A DNA stretch of 64,000 nucleotides, taken from contig NZ_QEKQ01000010.1 of the NCBI RefSeq assembly GCF_003096655.1, forward strand, positions 81,555 to 145,554, read 5' to 3'. The position numbers and the translations under genes were made by a program. This document shows positions 7,921 to 17,428 of the stretch, piece after piece; position 1 is the stretch's first letter, and every line of letters starts with the position of its first letter. Under the pieces are notes generated by a model. The model was not told where the DNA came from. It searched no databases and saw only the letters and a list, made by a program, of their open reading frames with translations. This DNA is from Tamilnaduibacter salinus. GTDB lineage: Bacteria; Pseudomonadota; Gammaproteobacteria; Pseudomonadales; Oleiphilaceae.

Positions 7921-9680
7921 GTTCACTTCGTAACCGCGTTATCGCCATTGTCATTCTTGCCAGCCTGATGACGGTCATCGCCATCAGCCTGACCGCTTAC
8001 CAATCTCTCGGCAAAGACCAGCGGAGGCTGATACTCAAGCAGGAACGGTTCAAAGCCGAGCGCCTCGCAAACCAGGTCAACCAGAGCATTCAGAAACGGA
8101 TGTTGGCCCTGTCAGTGACACGCCCGGCCTTCAAGAGCCAGGGGCGACTGCGCTCGCCCGATGAGCTTGAGAGTGCCATCCGGCGAAACGCTGACCTCGT
8201 TCAACGGTTTTTCCCGGCCGGCGTGCTGATTTTCGATGCCAGCGACACCGCCATCGCCGAAAGCACCTATGTACCAGACCGGCTCGGGACGAACTACGCA
8301 GACCGCCCCCACTTCCAACGACTGCAACGTTCCAGGGAGCCCGTCATCTCCAAACCGATCATGGGGCGAACCACTGGCGTTCCTCTACTGTCTTTCCTGA
8401 TGCCAATCCTTCACGAGGGGGAAATGCTCGGCAGCGTAGGCGGCATCATCAAACTCAGCAAAGAATCCATACTGCCTCCTCGCGCCGGCCAAACGACGCC
8501 GGATAATGGCACGATATCGATGATTGTGGACGCCCGAAACCGGCTCTACATCGAGTCACCCGACCCGGAGCCGGAGGAAACGTTGCGCCCACTTCCCGCT
8601 CCCGGGGAAGACGCTCTGATCGACGCTGTTCTGGCCACCCCCAGCGGTTCCTCCGTGATGCACTATCAGGGGCAGAAGTACCTGGTCGCCACAGACACGC
8701 TGGAACCATTGCACTGGGTATTCGTCCGGGCGATTCCCTATGAGACGGCGATGGCCCCCATCAGGGAGTCGTTCAGACAGTTTTTCCTGATCAGCGCTAC
8801 CGTCACCGTACTGCTGCTGATGCTGGCGTGGTTTGTCGCCCGGTCACTGACCCGTCCATTGACCACCGCCACACAGTCGATTAACGACATGGCGGAGAAC
8901 AAGGAGCGCAGTGAGGTTCTGCGCGAAGATGGCCCCAGAGAAATTCGGGAACTGTCCAAGGCCTTTAACCGGCTTTCCCGGGAGCGGCAGCAATCTGACC
9001 GACTCAAAGACGATTTCATTGCCAGTGTCAGCCATGAGCTCCGTACCCCGCTGACCTCCATAGCGGGGAGCCTGAAAATGCTGGTTGGCGGCGTCGGGGG
9101 TACGCTACCGGAGAAAGCCCATTCCATGGCCGACATCGCATTGCGTAACAGTGAGCAACTGAACAACCTGATCGCCGATCTCCTTGACTTCAACAAACTG
9201 ACCGCCGGTAAACGGGAGTTAAGCATCTCCCGCTGCTCTGTGGATGCGAGCGTCCGTGATGCGGTGGAAGGCAACCAGGCCATGGCAAATATGTACCAGG
9301 TCAACCTGACGGCTGGTGAAGAATCGGGCCTTTTTGTGGAGGCTGACCAACACGCGCTCCGACAGATTCTTGATAACCTCATCAGCAACGCCATTAAGCA
9401 CTCGCCAAAGAGCGGAATCGTCCGGATCGCGACCAGAAAAGAAGCGACGAACACCATCTCAATCACCGTCAGTGATCAGGGTGACGGCGTGCCGGAGTCA
9501 TTCGAGGACCAGATCTTCCAGCGTTTTTCCCAGGCCGAGCGCGGTACCACCCGGGCATCGACCGGCACGGGGCTTGGGCTGGCCATCAGCCGAGAGCTCG
9601 TTCGTGCCATGGATGGCGATATCGGCTACGTCAACGACAGGGGCGCGCACTTCTGGATCACACTGCGCTCGGGGCAATAG
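7917..9680 (+). CDS. Membrane histidine kinase with Cache-like periplasmic sensor
   Basis: 587 aa. It starts with a GTG that overlaps the stop of the previous gene (GTGA), which indicates coupling. TM1 is at ~8-28 (VIAIVILASLMTVIAISL), a periplasmic dCache-like sensor at ~30-283 (FDASDTAIAESTYVPDRLG, MGRTTGVPLLSFLMPIL), TM2 at ~285-305, HAMP at ~305-357, and HisKA with SHELRTPLTSIAGSL. The HATPase contains N (DNLISNAIKH), DQGDGVPE and GTGLGLAISREL. No receiver is attached, so its phosphate probably goes to the single-domain or multi-receiver proteins encoded just upstream. The sensed ligand is unknown. Confidence 0.92.
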   Translation: MSSLRNRVIAIVILASLMTVIAISLTAYQSLGKDQRRLILKQERFKAERLANQVNQSIQKRMLALSVTRPAFKSQGRLRSPDELESAIRRNADLVQRFFPAGVLIFDASDTAIAESTYVPDRLGTNYADRPHFQRLQRSREPVISKPIMGRTTGVPLLSFLMPILHEGEMLGSVGGIIKLSKESILPPRAGQTTPDNGTISMIVDARNRLYIESPDPEPEETLRPLPAPGEDALIDAVLATPSGSSVMHYQGQKYLVATDTLEPLHWVFVRAIPYETAMAPIRESFRQFFLISATVTVLLLMLAWFVARSLTRPLTTATQSINDMAENKERSEVLREDGPREIRELSKAFNRLSRERQQSDRLKDDFIASVSHELRTPLTSIAGSLKMLVGGVGGTLPEKAHSMADIALRNSEQLNNLIADLLDFNKLTAGKRELSISRCSVDASVRDAVEGNQAMANMYQVNLTAGEESGLFVEADQHALRQILDNLISNAIKHSPKSGIVRIATRKEATNTISITVSDQGDGVPESFEDQIFQRFSQAERGTTRASTGTGLGLAISRELVRAMDGDIGYVNDRGAHFWITLRSGQ

Positions 9681-9803
9681 GTGGCGGCATTCGCCGCGCA
9701 GACACCGCCTCAGACAATTCGGATGGCAGAATCCCGCCATATTCACCACACTCAGCGATGACTGTGTTCTGAGTACGCGCTCTGCGCCAGGAGTCCTGCG
9801 ATT

Positions 9804-12800
9804 ATGACCGGTAAGCGCTTTCAACCTGCCCCTTTGCCCAACGACGAGCAAAGCCGTCTTCAGGCACTGGACGCGCTGGCGATTCTGGACACGGCACCAG
9901 AGCCCCAGTTCACCGATCTGGTACACATCGCAAGCCAGCTCTGCGGCACGCCGATTGCGCTGGTCTCACTTGTCGATTCCGATCGCCAATGGTTCAAGGC
10001 AACCTGTGGACTGGACGCACAACAGACCGGCCGGGATGAATCCTTCTGCGCCCACGCCATTCACGACACCAGTATCCTGGAGGTGTGCGACACCCAAGAA
10101 GACGACCGCTTTGCCGACAATCCACTGGTGACCGGCCCCCCGCGGATTCGCTATTACGCGGGGGCACCACTCCTGGGCCAGAGTGGGCATGCCTACGGAA
10201 CGCTCTGCGTCATCGACACCCGCCCCAGGAATGCTCTCGACAGGGGGCAGCGAGAAAGCCTGGAGCGCCTGGCCCGGTTAACCGTCAACCGTCTTGAGGA
10301 GTGGTCCCGACAACAGCAGGCCGATGTCAACGCACGGACACTGTCCGTGCTGCTTGAATCCATGCCGGATGCGACGGTTTCATGCGATAGCGAGGGCAAT
10401 CTGGCCCAGTTCAACCGAAAGGCACGCGAGTGGCACGGCGTCGACCCTCGCGCCCTTCCCCCGGAACAGTGGACCCAGCATTTTGGCCTTTATGAACCGG
10501 ATGGGGAAACACCACTGGCAACGGGTCAGATCCCCCTCGCCCGTGCCTGGCGGGGAGAACAGGTCCGCAACGCCGAAATCGTGATTCGATCGCAGGGCCA
10601 GCCCCCCCGGGTTGTACTCTGTAATGGTGAACGCCTTGAAGACAATGGCGGTCAGCTGCTCGGCGCCGTCGTCACCATGAGCGACATCACCGCCCTGCGC
10701 CGCACCTACAGCGACCTGAACGAGACACGCGCCTATCTGCAGTCCGTGATCGACTCCTCTGTCGGCGTTGCCATTATCGCGACCGATACCGAAGGGGTCA
10801 TCACGCTTTTCAACCCGGGCGCCGAAACGCTCCTGGGGTATTCAGCTGACGAATTGGTGGGCGTTCACACACCCGCGATATTCCATTGGGCGCCGGAGGT
10901 GGAGGAACGCGCTGCACGACTGTCGGAGGAACTCGATGTCCCCATCAATGGGTTCGATGCTTTCGTCGGGAAGGCTCGGCGTGGCACGCCTGAAACATTG
11001 ACCTGGACTTACGTGCGCAAGAATGGAGAGCATCGCAGGGTCCGGCTGTCCGTCAGTGCGATGAAGGATGAAACGGGGCGAATCAACGGATTTCTCGGTA
11101 TGGCGGTGGACATCACGGAGCGCCTTCGCGCCGAGAAGGCAGCCCGACTGGCCACAGAGCGCTTCAGCGAGGCTTTCAACTCTGCCGCGTTGGGGATGGC
11201 GCTGGTTTCTCTGAAAGGAGGCTGGCTTGATGTCAATGAGGCGCTGACGAACCTGTTTGGCTACTCCCGGGAGGAACTGCTCGCGACCGATTTCCAGAGC
11301 CTGACCCACCCGGAGGACCTGGATAGCGATCTGGCGCTTCTGCGCGACCTGCTTGACGGGCGGATCAACCGATACCAGATAAAGAAACGGTATTACCGGC
11401 AGGATGGCAGCATCATGCACGCACTTCTGTCGGTTGGGCTTGTGACCGACGACAAGGGGGCGCCGCTGCACTTTGTGTCCCAGATTCAGGATGTCTCAAG
11501 CGAACATCACGCGGTAGAAGAACTGGAAGCCAACCGGCGTTTTCTGCAGAAGCTCTTCGACTCCCTCGTCGACGCCGTACTGGTGCTGGATGCGGACACC
11601 ACAATCATCAGTCACAACCAGGCGGCGGCTGAGCTGTTTGAACTGCCCGCTGATGCCGTCGGTTCAAGCCTCAACACCCGACTACCGGAACTGACAGACC
11701 GATTGACCGCTGAAGAAGCCAACCCTGCTGAGGACAAGACCCACGAATCCCTGTTGGCGCGCTGGGACACCACTCTCACCCTTGCCGGCAAGCCTCCAAC
11801 GCCTCTGGAGCTGAGTCTGTCGCGCGTGCGTGGTCAGTATGATCCGCTACACGGCTGGGTTCTGGTGGCTCGGGATCTCACCGAGAGCCAGCGCAATGAA
11901 CAGCTGAAGAATGAATTCGTGTCGACCGTCAGCCACGAACTGCGAACGCCACTGGCTTCAATCTCGGGCTCGTTACGATTAATCACTGGCGGTGCAGCAG
12001 GCGAAGTGCCGGAGCGTATGGCGAAAATGCTGCGGATCGCCGAGCAGAACAGCCATCGGCTGATTCAACTGGTCAACGACCTCCTCGACCTGAACAAGCT
12101 TGCCGCCGGCGAGATGGAACTGCGGTTCGAGGACATTGAGCTTGGTCCGGCCATTGAACAGGCCATCGAGCAGATGCAGAACTTTGCCGCGCCCTATGAG
12201 GTCACGCTCAACCGCACCGGTTCGCCGCTCGGTCAGGTGCACGTTGATCCGGACCGCCTACAGCAGATTCTAGCCAATCTCATCTCCAATGCGTGCAAAC
12301 ATTCTCCACGCGGCTCCGAAGTGACGATCCATTGCGAGTCCAACATGGAGGGCAGCGCTCTGGTCAGCGTCATTGATCAGGGCCCGGGGATTCCAGCGTC
12401 CTTTCGAAGCCGCATATTCGAGCGCTTTGCCCAGGCAGACGCCTCCGATTCCCGTGCCAAAGGCGGCACCGGACTGGGCCTTGCGGTCACACGGGAACTG
12501 GTCGAACGCATGGGTGGCGTCATCGGCTTTGAGTCACGGGATGGCGAGGGCGCGCGGTTCTGGTTCCGCTTTCCTCGCGCCGAGGTCGCGTCAATATCGT
12601 CGACAGGGAAAGCCCGCATTCTGCATGTGGAAGACGATAACGATCTGGCGACGGTCGTCGCCGCTCAACTCGCCCCCTGGTGCGCTGTCGAGCGGGCCGT
12701 CTCTCTGCGCCAGGCCCATGAGTGCCTGAGACAGGCTTCATTCGACCTGATTCTGCTGGACCTGAAACTGGACGACGGCAGCGGCATCGATCTGTGGGAA

Positions 12801-12980
12801 TCACTCCACCGCGCCCAGCCTGAGGTGCCAGTGGTGATTCTCTCCGGTTACGACGTACCGCGGAGAGTCGCCTGCCGTGTCGCGGCGGTAGTGAACAAGG
12901 CCTCTGTCACGCCTGGCGAGATCGAGAAACGGGTCGTTGATTTAATCCAATCAACGAACAGCCAACCGAAGACAGAATAG
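9804..12980 (+). CDS. GAF-PAS(n) hybrid sensor histidine kinase with C-terminal receiver
   Basis: 1058 aa and soluble. The N-terminal GAF domain is at ~20-165 (LAILDTAPEPQFTDL, then IALVSLVDSDRQWFKATCGL, the usual start of this kinase type). Several PAS/PAC units follow at ~180-300, ~310-440, ~450-575 and ~580-705 (FNPGAETLLGYSADELVG and FLGMAVDITERL mark one). The HisKA region has FVSTVSHELRTPLASISGSL, the HATPase has NLISNACKHSP and GGTGLGLAVTRELV, and the receiver at ~935-1050 has VEDDND and LLDLKLDDGSG. The receiver ends oddly: AAVVNKASV replaces the usual KP motif, so the Lys survives but not the Pro. It is transcribed with the three upstream signalling genes after a 123-bp gap. Confidence 0.92.
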   Translation: MTGKRFQPAPLPNDEQSRLQALDALAILDTAPEPQFTDLVHIASQLCGTPIALVSLVDSDRQWFKATCGLDAQQTGRDESFCAHAIHDTSILEVCDTQEDDRFADNPLVTGPPRIRYYAGAPLLGQSGHAYGTLCVIDTRPRNALDRGQRESLERLARLTVNRLEEWSRQQQADVNARTLSVLLESMPDATVSCDSEGNLAQFNRKAREWHGVDPRALPPEQWTQHFGLYEPDGETPLATGQIPLARAWRGEQVRNAEIVIRSQGQPPRVVLCNGERLEDNGGQLLGAVVTMSDITALRRTYSDLNETRAYLQSVIDSSVGVAIIATDTEGVITLFNPGAETLLGYSADELVGVHTPAIFHWAPEVEERAARLSEELDVPINGFDAFVGKARRGTPETLTWTYVRKNGEHRRVRLSVSAMKDETGRINGFLGMAVDITERLRAEKAARLATERFSEAFNSAALGMALVSLKGGWLDVNEALTNLFGYSREELLATDFQSLTHPEDLDSDLALLRDLLDGRINRYQIKKRYYRQDGSIMHALLSVGLVTDDKGAPLHFVSQIQDVSSEHHAVEELEANRRFLQKLFDSLVDAVLVLDADTTIISHNQAAAELFELPADAVGSSLNTRLPELTDRLTAEEANPAEDKTHESLLARWDTTLTLAGKPPTPLELSLSRVRGQYDPLHGWVLVARDLTESQRNEQLKNEFVSTVSHELRTPLASISGSLRLITGGAAGEVPERMAKMLRIAEQNSHRLIQLVNDLLDLNKLAAGEMELRFEDIELGPAIEQAIEQMQNFAAPYEVTLNRTGSPLGQVHVDPDRLQQILANLISNACKHSPRGSEVTIHCESNMEGSALVSVIDQGPGIPASFRSRIFERFAQADASDSRAKGGTGLGLAVTRELVERMGGVIGFESRDGEGARFWFRFPRAEVASISSTGKARILHVEDDNDLATVVAAQLAPWCAVERAVSLRQAHECLRQASFDLILLDLKLDDGSGIDLWESLHRAQPEVPVVILSGYDVPRRVACRVAAVVNKASVTPGEIEKRVVDLIQSTNSQPKTE

Positions 12981-13049
12981 TCGGATCACCCCAGGCGTCG
13001 CCCCTTTTTTCTGATCCGGTGCTTTGTAACAGCACCTTTCCAGTTTTTA

Positions 13050-13075
13050 TCAAATTTCCTGCCCGATCTTGTCAT
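13050..13075 (+). promoter_or_regulatory. Candidate operator, copy 1 (upstream of SDR operon)
   Basis: A 26-bp segment, TCAAATTTCC followed by TGCCCGATCTTGTCAT, matches 22 of 26 positions of the segment at 17429-17454 upstream of the acyl-CoA synthetase gene. It lies 105 bp before the SDR start. Because an AraC-family gene sits between the two operons, the shared site is a good candidate for its binding sequence. Confidence 0.55.
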
Positions 13076-13179
13076 GGCCCTGGCCATTCCCGCTGGGTCA
13101 CACTGATCCACCGATCCAGAGAGTTGAGGCGCCGTTCGTGCGCCCGGCTGTATCAACCAATCAAGAACAAGAGGCGACT

Positions 13180-13941
13180 ATGGAATGTCAAGGTGTACCG
13201 GCCATCGTTACCGGTGGCGCGTCCGGTCTGGGTGAAGGCGCCGTCCGCGCACTGGCGGCGCAAGGCTGCAAAGTGGCCATTCTCGACCTGCAGGAGGAGC
13301 GGGGTAAAGCCGTGGCCGAAGACCTCGGCGGCGTGTTCATCCGCTGCGATGTGTCCTCCTCCGAGAGTGCCGAAGCGGCCATCGCCGCCGCCCGTGAGGC
13401 GCACGGCCCCTGTGGTATCGCCGTGAACTGCGCTGGCATTGCCCCGGCGGCCAAGATTGTCGGCAAAGACGGCCCCATGCCCCTTGAGGACTTCAACAGG
13501 GTGATTCAGGTGAACCTGATCGGCACCTTCAACATGATGCGACTGGCTGCCGCCGAGATGAGCGAGCGCGAACCCAATGCCGACGGTGAACGCGGGGCCA
13601 TCATCTCCACCGCCTCGGTTGCCGCCTACGAGGGCCAGATCGGGCAGGCCGCCTACAGCGCCTCCAAGGGCGGCGTGGTGTCCATGACCCTTCAGGCGGC
13701 CCGGGAGCTGGCACGCCAGGGCATCCGGGTCAACACCATCGCACCGGGCATCTTCATGACGCCGATGATGGCGGGCATGCCGCAGAACGTACAGGACAGC
13801 CTGGCAGCGACACTGCCCTTCCCCCAACGACTCGGCAAGCCGGAAGAGTTCGGCATGATGGTCGAGCAGATGGCCAGAAATCCCATTCTCAACGGCGAAG
13901 TAGTCCGGCTGGACTGCGCGCTGCGGATGGCGCCGAAATAA
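13180..13941 (+). CDS. SDR-family 3-hydroxyacyl-CoA dehydrogenase (HSD10-like)
   Basis: 253 aa from the ATG at 13180, preceded by GAGG; in-frame upstream codons lack SDR homology. The nucleotide motif is GGASGLGEGAV, and the catalytic Ser and YxxxK are in IISTASVAAYEGQIGQAAYSASKGG (residues ~145-170). The text resembles mammalian type 10 17-beta-HSD / 2-methyl-3-hydroxybutyryl-CoA dehydrogenase. Followed by an acyl-CoA dehydrogenase (13 bp gap) and a thiolase, it would supply the NAD-dependent hydroxyacyl-CoA oxidation of a short or branched-chain beta-oxidation route, plausibly isoleucine. Confidence 0.88.
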   Translation: MECQGVPAIVTGGASGLGEGAVRALAAQGCKVAILDLQEERGKAVAEDLGGVFIRCDVSSSESAEAAIAAAREAHGPCGIAVNCAGIAPAAKIVGKDGPMPLEDFNRVIQVNLIGTFNMMRLAAAEMSEREPNADGERGAIISTASVAAYEGQIGQAAYSASKGGVVSMTLQAARELARQGIRVNTIAPGIFMTPMMAGMPQNVQDSLAATLPFPQRLGKPEEFGMMVEQMARNPILNGEVVRLDCALRMAPK

Positions 13942-13954
13942 TCGGGAGGACAGC

Positions 13955-15106
13955 ATGCAAGCGATTCGTGAACCGGAAGAACGGGCCATGCTCCGCGATA
14001 TGGTCATCAAGGTCCTGGAGAGTCAGGTCCAGCCCCATTACGAGCAGTGGGAAGAGGCCGGCGCCGTGCCTCGCGACCTCTGGCGCACCTTCGGCGAAGC
14101 CGGCATGCTCTGTGTCGACGTGCCTGAAGCCTATGGCGGGGTGGGTGTGCCCTTCGACTACTCCGTCGTCGTAGGCGCGGAGCTGGCCCGCATGGGCTTT
14201 GGGGCGCTGGCCACCAACGTGATGGTGCACTCGGACATCGTCGCGCCCTATCTGACCAACATCGCCTCCGAGGAGCAGAAGCAGCGGTGGCTCCCGAAGA
14301 TGGTCAGCGGCGAGGCGGTCGGCGCCATTGCCATGACCGAACCGGGCGCCGGCAGTGACCTGCAGGCCATGCGCACCACCGCCAAGCCCGATGGCGAGGG
14401 TGGTTACATCCTCAACGGCTCGAAAACCTTCATCACCAACGGCCAGCATGCGGACATGGTGATCGTAGCGGCCAAGACCGATCCGTCAGCCGGTGCGAAG
14501 GGCATCAGCCTGTTCCTTGTGGACGCGTCACTGCCCGGCTTCAGCCGGGGCCGCAATCTCGGCAAGATCGGCCAGCACTGTGGCGACACCTCGGAGCTTT
14601 TCTTTGAGGACCTGCGGGTGCCAGGCTCTGCCCTTCTGGGCGAGGAAGGGAAAGGCTTCGTCTACCTGATGACCGAGCTGCCCCGGGAGCGGCTGGTGAT
14701 CGGCGCACAGGGGTGTGCCGCCGCCCGCGGCGTTCTGGACCTGACCATTGCCTACACGGACGAACGGGAACTGTTCGGCCAGAAGCTCAAGCAGCTGCAG
14801 AACACCCGCTTCCGCATCGCCGAGATGGAGACCGATTACCGGGTCAATCAGGCGTTCATCAACGAATGCATTGAGCAGTACAACGTCGGCGAACTGGATG
14901 CGCCCACGGCGTCCATGGCCAAGTACAGCGCCACCGAGATGCAGTGCCGGGTGGCGGATGGCTGTCTGCAGCTATTCGGCGGCTACGGCTATACCACCGA
15001 ATATCCGGTCTCGCGCGCATTCACCGATGCCCGGGTGCAACGCATCTACGGTGGCACTTCCGAAGTCATGAAGGAAGTCATCGCCCGTTCGCTGCTGGGT
15101 AAATAA
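13955..15106 (+). CDS. Acyl-CoA dehydrogenase with alternative catalytic Glu
   Basis: 383 aa, FAD-dependent. The family signatures are present (AIAMTEPGAGSDL, then QLFGGYGYTTEYPVSRAFTDARV). The C-terminal position that holds the catalytic base in medium-chain enzymes (YEGT) is YGGTSEV here. The base is therefore expected at E245 in ELPRERLVIG, the helix position used by isovaleryl-CoA and long-chain acyl-CoA dehydrogenases. This fits a branched or long-chain substrate. GGGAGGA lies just before the ATG. The SDR and thiolase neighbours suggest 2-methylbutyryl-CoA or a related substrate, but this is inference. Confidence 0.9.
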   Translation: MQAIREPEERAMLRDMVIKVLESQVQPHYEQWEEAGAVPRDLWRTFGEAGMLCVDVPEAYGGVGVPFDYSVVVGAELARMGFGALATNVMVHSDIVAPYLTNIASEEQKQRWLPKMVSGEAVGAIAMTEPGAGSDLQAMRTTAKPDGEGGYILNGSKTFITNGQHADMVIVAAKTDPSAGAKGISLFLVDASLPGFSRGRNLGKIGQHCGDTSELFFEDLRVPGSALLGEEGKGFVYLMTELPRERLVIGAQGCAAARGVLDLTIAYTDERELFGQKLKQLQNTRFRIAEMETDYRVNQAFINECIEQYNVGELDAPTASMAKYSATEMQCRVADGCLQLFGGYGYTTEYPVSRAFTDARVQRIYGGTSEVMKEVIARSLLGK

Positions 15107-15127
15107 GGCTCCCTGGAGGATTTTGCT

Positions 15128-16309
15128 ATGTCTGATTCCGATGTCGTGATTGTTGGCGCCGCCCGCACCCCAATGGGCGGCATGATGGGTTCGTTGAGCC
15201 CGGTCCGCTCACCGGAGCTGGGAGCGGTTTCCATCGCGGCGGCCATCGAACGGGCCGGACTGGCGCCGGTCGACGTCAACGAGGTGGTGATGGGCTGTGT
15301 TCTGCCCGCCGGCCTGGGCCAGGCTCCGGCCCGTCAGGCCTCCCGTTCGGCCGGCATTCCGGACAGTTCCGGCTGCACCACCGTCAACAAGATGTGCGGC
15401 TCCGGCATGCAGGCGGTCATCATGGCCCACGACCAGATCAAGGCGGGAACGAACACCCTCATGATCGCCGGGGGCATGGAAAACATGAGTCAGGCTCCCT
15501 ACCTGCTGCCCAAGGCCCGCCAGGGCATGCGCATGGGCCATGGTCAGGTGATCGATTCCATGTTCTTCGACGGTCTGGAAGACGCCTACGAGGGCGGCCT
15601 GATGGGCGTATTCGCCCAGCGCACCGCCGATGACAACCGGATCACCCGTGAGGCCATGGACGCGTTTGCCACCGCCTCGCTGAACCGCTCACTGGCGGCG
15701 ATCGAAAACGGCGGTTTCACGGATGAGATCGTCCCGGTCACGGTACGGGGCCGTGGTGGCGACACCCTGGTCGAGACAGACGAGCAGCCGGGCAAGACCC
15801 GTCCGGAGAAAATCCCGACCCTGAAACCCGCCTTCAAGAAAGACGGGACCGTGACCGCCGCCAACGCCAGCTCCATCAGCGACGGCGCCTCCGCTCTCGT
15901 GCTGGCCAGTGAGGCCGAAGCCGGTCAACGCGGTCTCCAACCACTGGCCCGAATCGTCGCCCACGCCACTCACGCGCGCCTGCCCGCTGAGTTCACGCTC
16001 GCGCCCATCGGCGCCATCGAGAAGGTGCTGGACAAAGCCGGGTGGTCCAGGGACGACGTGGATCTGTACGAGATCAATGAAGCCTTCGCCGTGGTGGCGT
16101 TGCTCGCCATCAACGAGCTGGGGCTGGATGCCGACAAGGTGAACGTCAACGGCGGCGCCTGTGCCCTGGGGCACCCGATCGGTTCCTCCGGCTCGCGGAT
16201 CATCGTCACGCTGATTCATGCCCTCAAACAGCGTGGGCTGAAAAAAGGCGTCGCCTCACTATGCATCGGCGGCGGTGAAGGGACGGCTGTAGCGATTGAG
16301 TTGCTTTGA
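15128..16309 (+). CDS. Thiolase (acetyl-CoA C-acyltransferase)
   Basis: 393 aa, full-length thiolase II fold. The nucleophile is C90 in NKMCGSGMQAV, the catalytic His is H349 in ALGHPIGSSGSR and the second Cys is C379 in CIGGGEGTAVAIEL. It ends the SDR-acyl-CoA dehydrogenase-thiolase operon, and GGAGG precedes the ATG. It would cleave a 3-ketoacyl-CoA (acetoacetyl-CoA or 2-methylacetoacetyl-CoA) to acetyl-CoA plus an acyl-CoA. Substrate assignment rests on context only. Confidence 0.92.
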   Translation: MSDSDVVIVGAARTPMGGMMGSLSPVRSPELGAVSIAAAIERAGLAPVDVNEVVMGCVLPAGLGQAPARQASRSAGIPDSSGCTTVNKMCGSGMQAVIMAHDQIKAGTNTLMIAGGMENMSQAPYLLPKARQGMRMGHGQVIDSMFFDGLEDAYEGGLMGVFAQRTADDNRITREAMDAFATASLNRSLAAIENGGFTDEIVPVTVRGRGGDTLVETDEQPGKTRPEKIPTLKPAFKKDGTVTAANASSISDGASALVLASEAEAGQRGLQPLARIVAHATHARLPAEFTLAPIGAIEKVLDKAGWSRDDVDLYEINEAFAVVALLAINELGLDADKVNVNGGACALGHPIGSSGSRIIVTLIHALKQRGLKKGVASLCIGGGEGTAVAIELL

Positions 16310-16316
16310 TCGGATC

Positions 16317-16345
16317 AGGGCGTCAGAGCCTCGTTCTGACGCCCT
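16317..16345. terminator. Bidirectional terminator hairpin
   Basis: A perfect 11-bp stem, AGGGCGTCAGA (16317-16327) and TCTGACGCCCT (16335-16345), with loop GCCTCGT. It lies between the convergent thiolase and AraC genes. Confidence 0.75.
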
Positions 16346-16376
16346 GCCTCTCCCCTGACAGGAGGGAGAAACGGCC

Positions 16377-17384
16377 CTACTGATCCTGCTGCCGATAGGC
16401 CAGCGGGCTCAGCCCCGTCCAGTGCTTGAACGCCCGCGAAAACGCCCCCGGCTCGGCAAAGCCTAACTCCGATGAAATCTCCGCTATGCTCAGGTTCTGG
16501 CGCGTTAGCATGATCACCGCCTGATCCCGGCGCAGGTTGTCCTTGATCTGTTGGTAGGCGCTGCCCTCCGACTTGAGCTTTCGGCTGACCGTGTAGGGCG
16601 TCATGTGCAACTGATCCGCCACCCAGTCCAGTTTCGGCAGGCGGGATCCCTCGCAGGACTCCAGCAGACGGCGCACCCGGGTCGTGAGACTGTCGTCATC
16701 GACCGTCCAGATCATCAGGTCCCGTGGCGAGCTCAGGATGAACTCATCCAGTTCCTCCGGTGTGCGCACCACCGGCATGGTCAGGTATTTCTTGCTGAAG
16801 AACAGGCTGTTGCGTTCCCGGTCAAAATGGCACTGGCAGGGGAACACGAAGCGGTATTCGTCGAAATGACCTGGCAGTGAATGCTCGAATGTGGCGTAAC
16901 TGAGAACGATCTTTCGGCCGATCAGCCACCCCACCAGCCGATGCCAGACCATGAGCAGCCACTCCATTAGAAACTGGTCCGGGTCCAGTTCCGGGTGGTG
17001 ATGAGTCATACTCAACTGAGCTTCCTCACCATCCAGGTTCAGCGAAATCTCAATGTCGTCCGAAAACAGACGGTAGCAGCGAATGCTTTGACGCAGCACC
17101 TCTTCGAGATTGGCACTGTGAACCACCAGCGAGCCCATCAGGTGAAAGTGTCCGATCCGGCAGGGGTGGGTGGTACGGCCCATAAACTCGTCGTCCAGCT
17201 CTCGCCAGACCAGCCGGAACAGGCGGACGAACTGATCGGTGGGAATGCGGGCCCGGGGTTCGCGAATCAGGTCCGGGTCGATACCCACGCTGCGCAGCAA
17301 CCCATCCTGCCTGCCTTTCGCCTGCTCCAGACCGCGCAGGGCCGCCCGGGCATAGTGGGACGAAAAGGTCAGATTCGCCATCAT
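16377..17384 (-). CDS. AraC-family regulator (arabinose-binding-like N-domain type)
   Basis: 335 aa from the ATG at 17384 (MMANLTFSSHYARAAL; a TTG at 17432 would add 16 residues and no domain). The N-terminal ~200 residues look like the ligand-binding domain of OruR/ArgR-like AraC proteins. The C-terminal ~100 residues hold the two HTHs: LPKLDWVADQLHMTPYTVSRKL, then LSIAEISSELGFAEPGAFSRAFKHWTG. It is divergent from the acyl-CoA synthetase gene and converges on the thiolase operon. The sites at 13050-13075 and 17429-17454 are candidate targets. The inducer is probably a pathway acyl-CoA or acid (inference). Confidence 0.88.
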   Translation of the reverse strand: MMANLTFSSHYARAALRGLEQAKGRQDGLLRSVGIDPDLIREPRARIPTDQFVRLFRLVWRELDDEFMGRTTHPCRIGHFHLMGSLVVHSANLEEVLRQSIRCYRLFSDDIEISLNLDGEEAQLSMTHHHPELDPDQFLMEWLLMVWHRLVGWLIGRKIVLSYATFEHSLPGHFDEYRFVFPCQCHFDRERNSLFFSKKYLTMPVVRTPEELDEFILSSPRDLMIWTVDDDSLTTRVRRLLESCEGSRLPKLDWVADQLHMTPYTVSRKLKSEGSAYQQIKDNLRRDQAVIMLTRQNLSIAEISSELGFAEPGAFSRAFKHWTGLSPLAYRQQDQ

Positions 17385-17428
17385 CAAGGCGTCTTTCGGT
17401 GACTCGTACGAGCTGCGCGCAAAACTTG

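Noticed and set aside
8738..9466. 242-codon reverse ORF
   Set aside because: Antisense of the Cache histidine kinase; no domain and low-complexity Ser/Arg text.
12981..13049. T-rich segment CCCCTTTTTTCTG as an intrinsic terminator of the kinase operon
   Set aside because: No stable GC stem precedes the T-run.
13153..14449. Reverse ORFs of 285 and 186 codons
   Set aside because: Antisense of the SDR and acyl-CoA dehydrogenase genes, whose forward products are well conserved.
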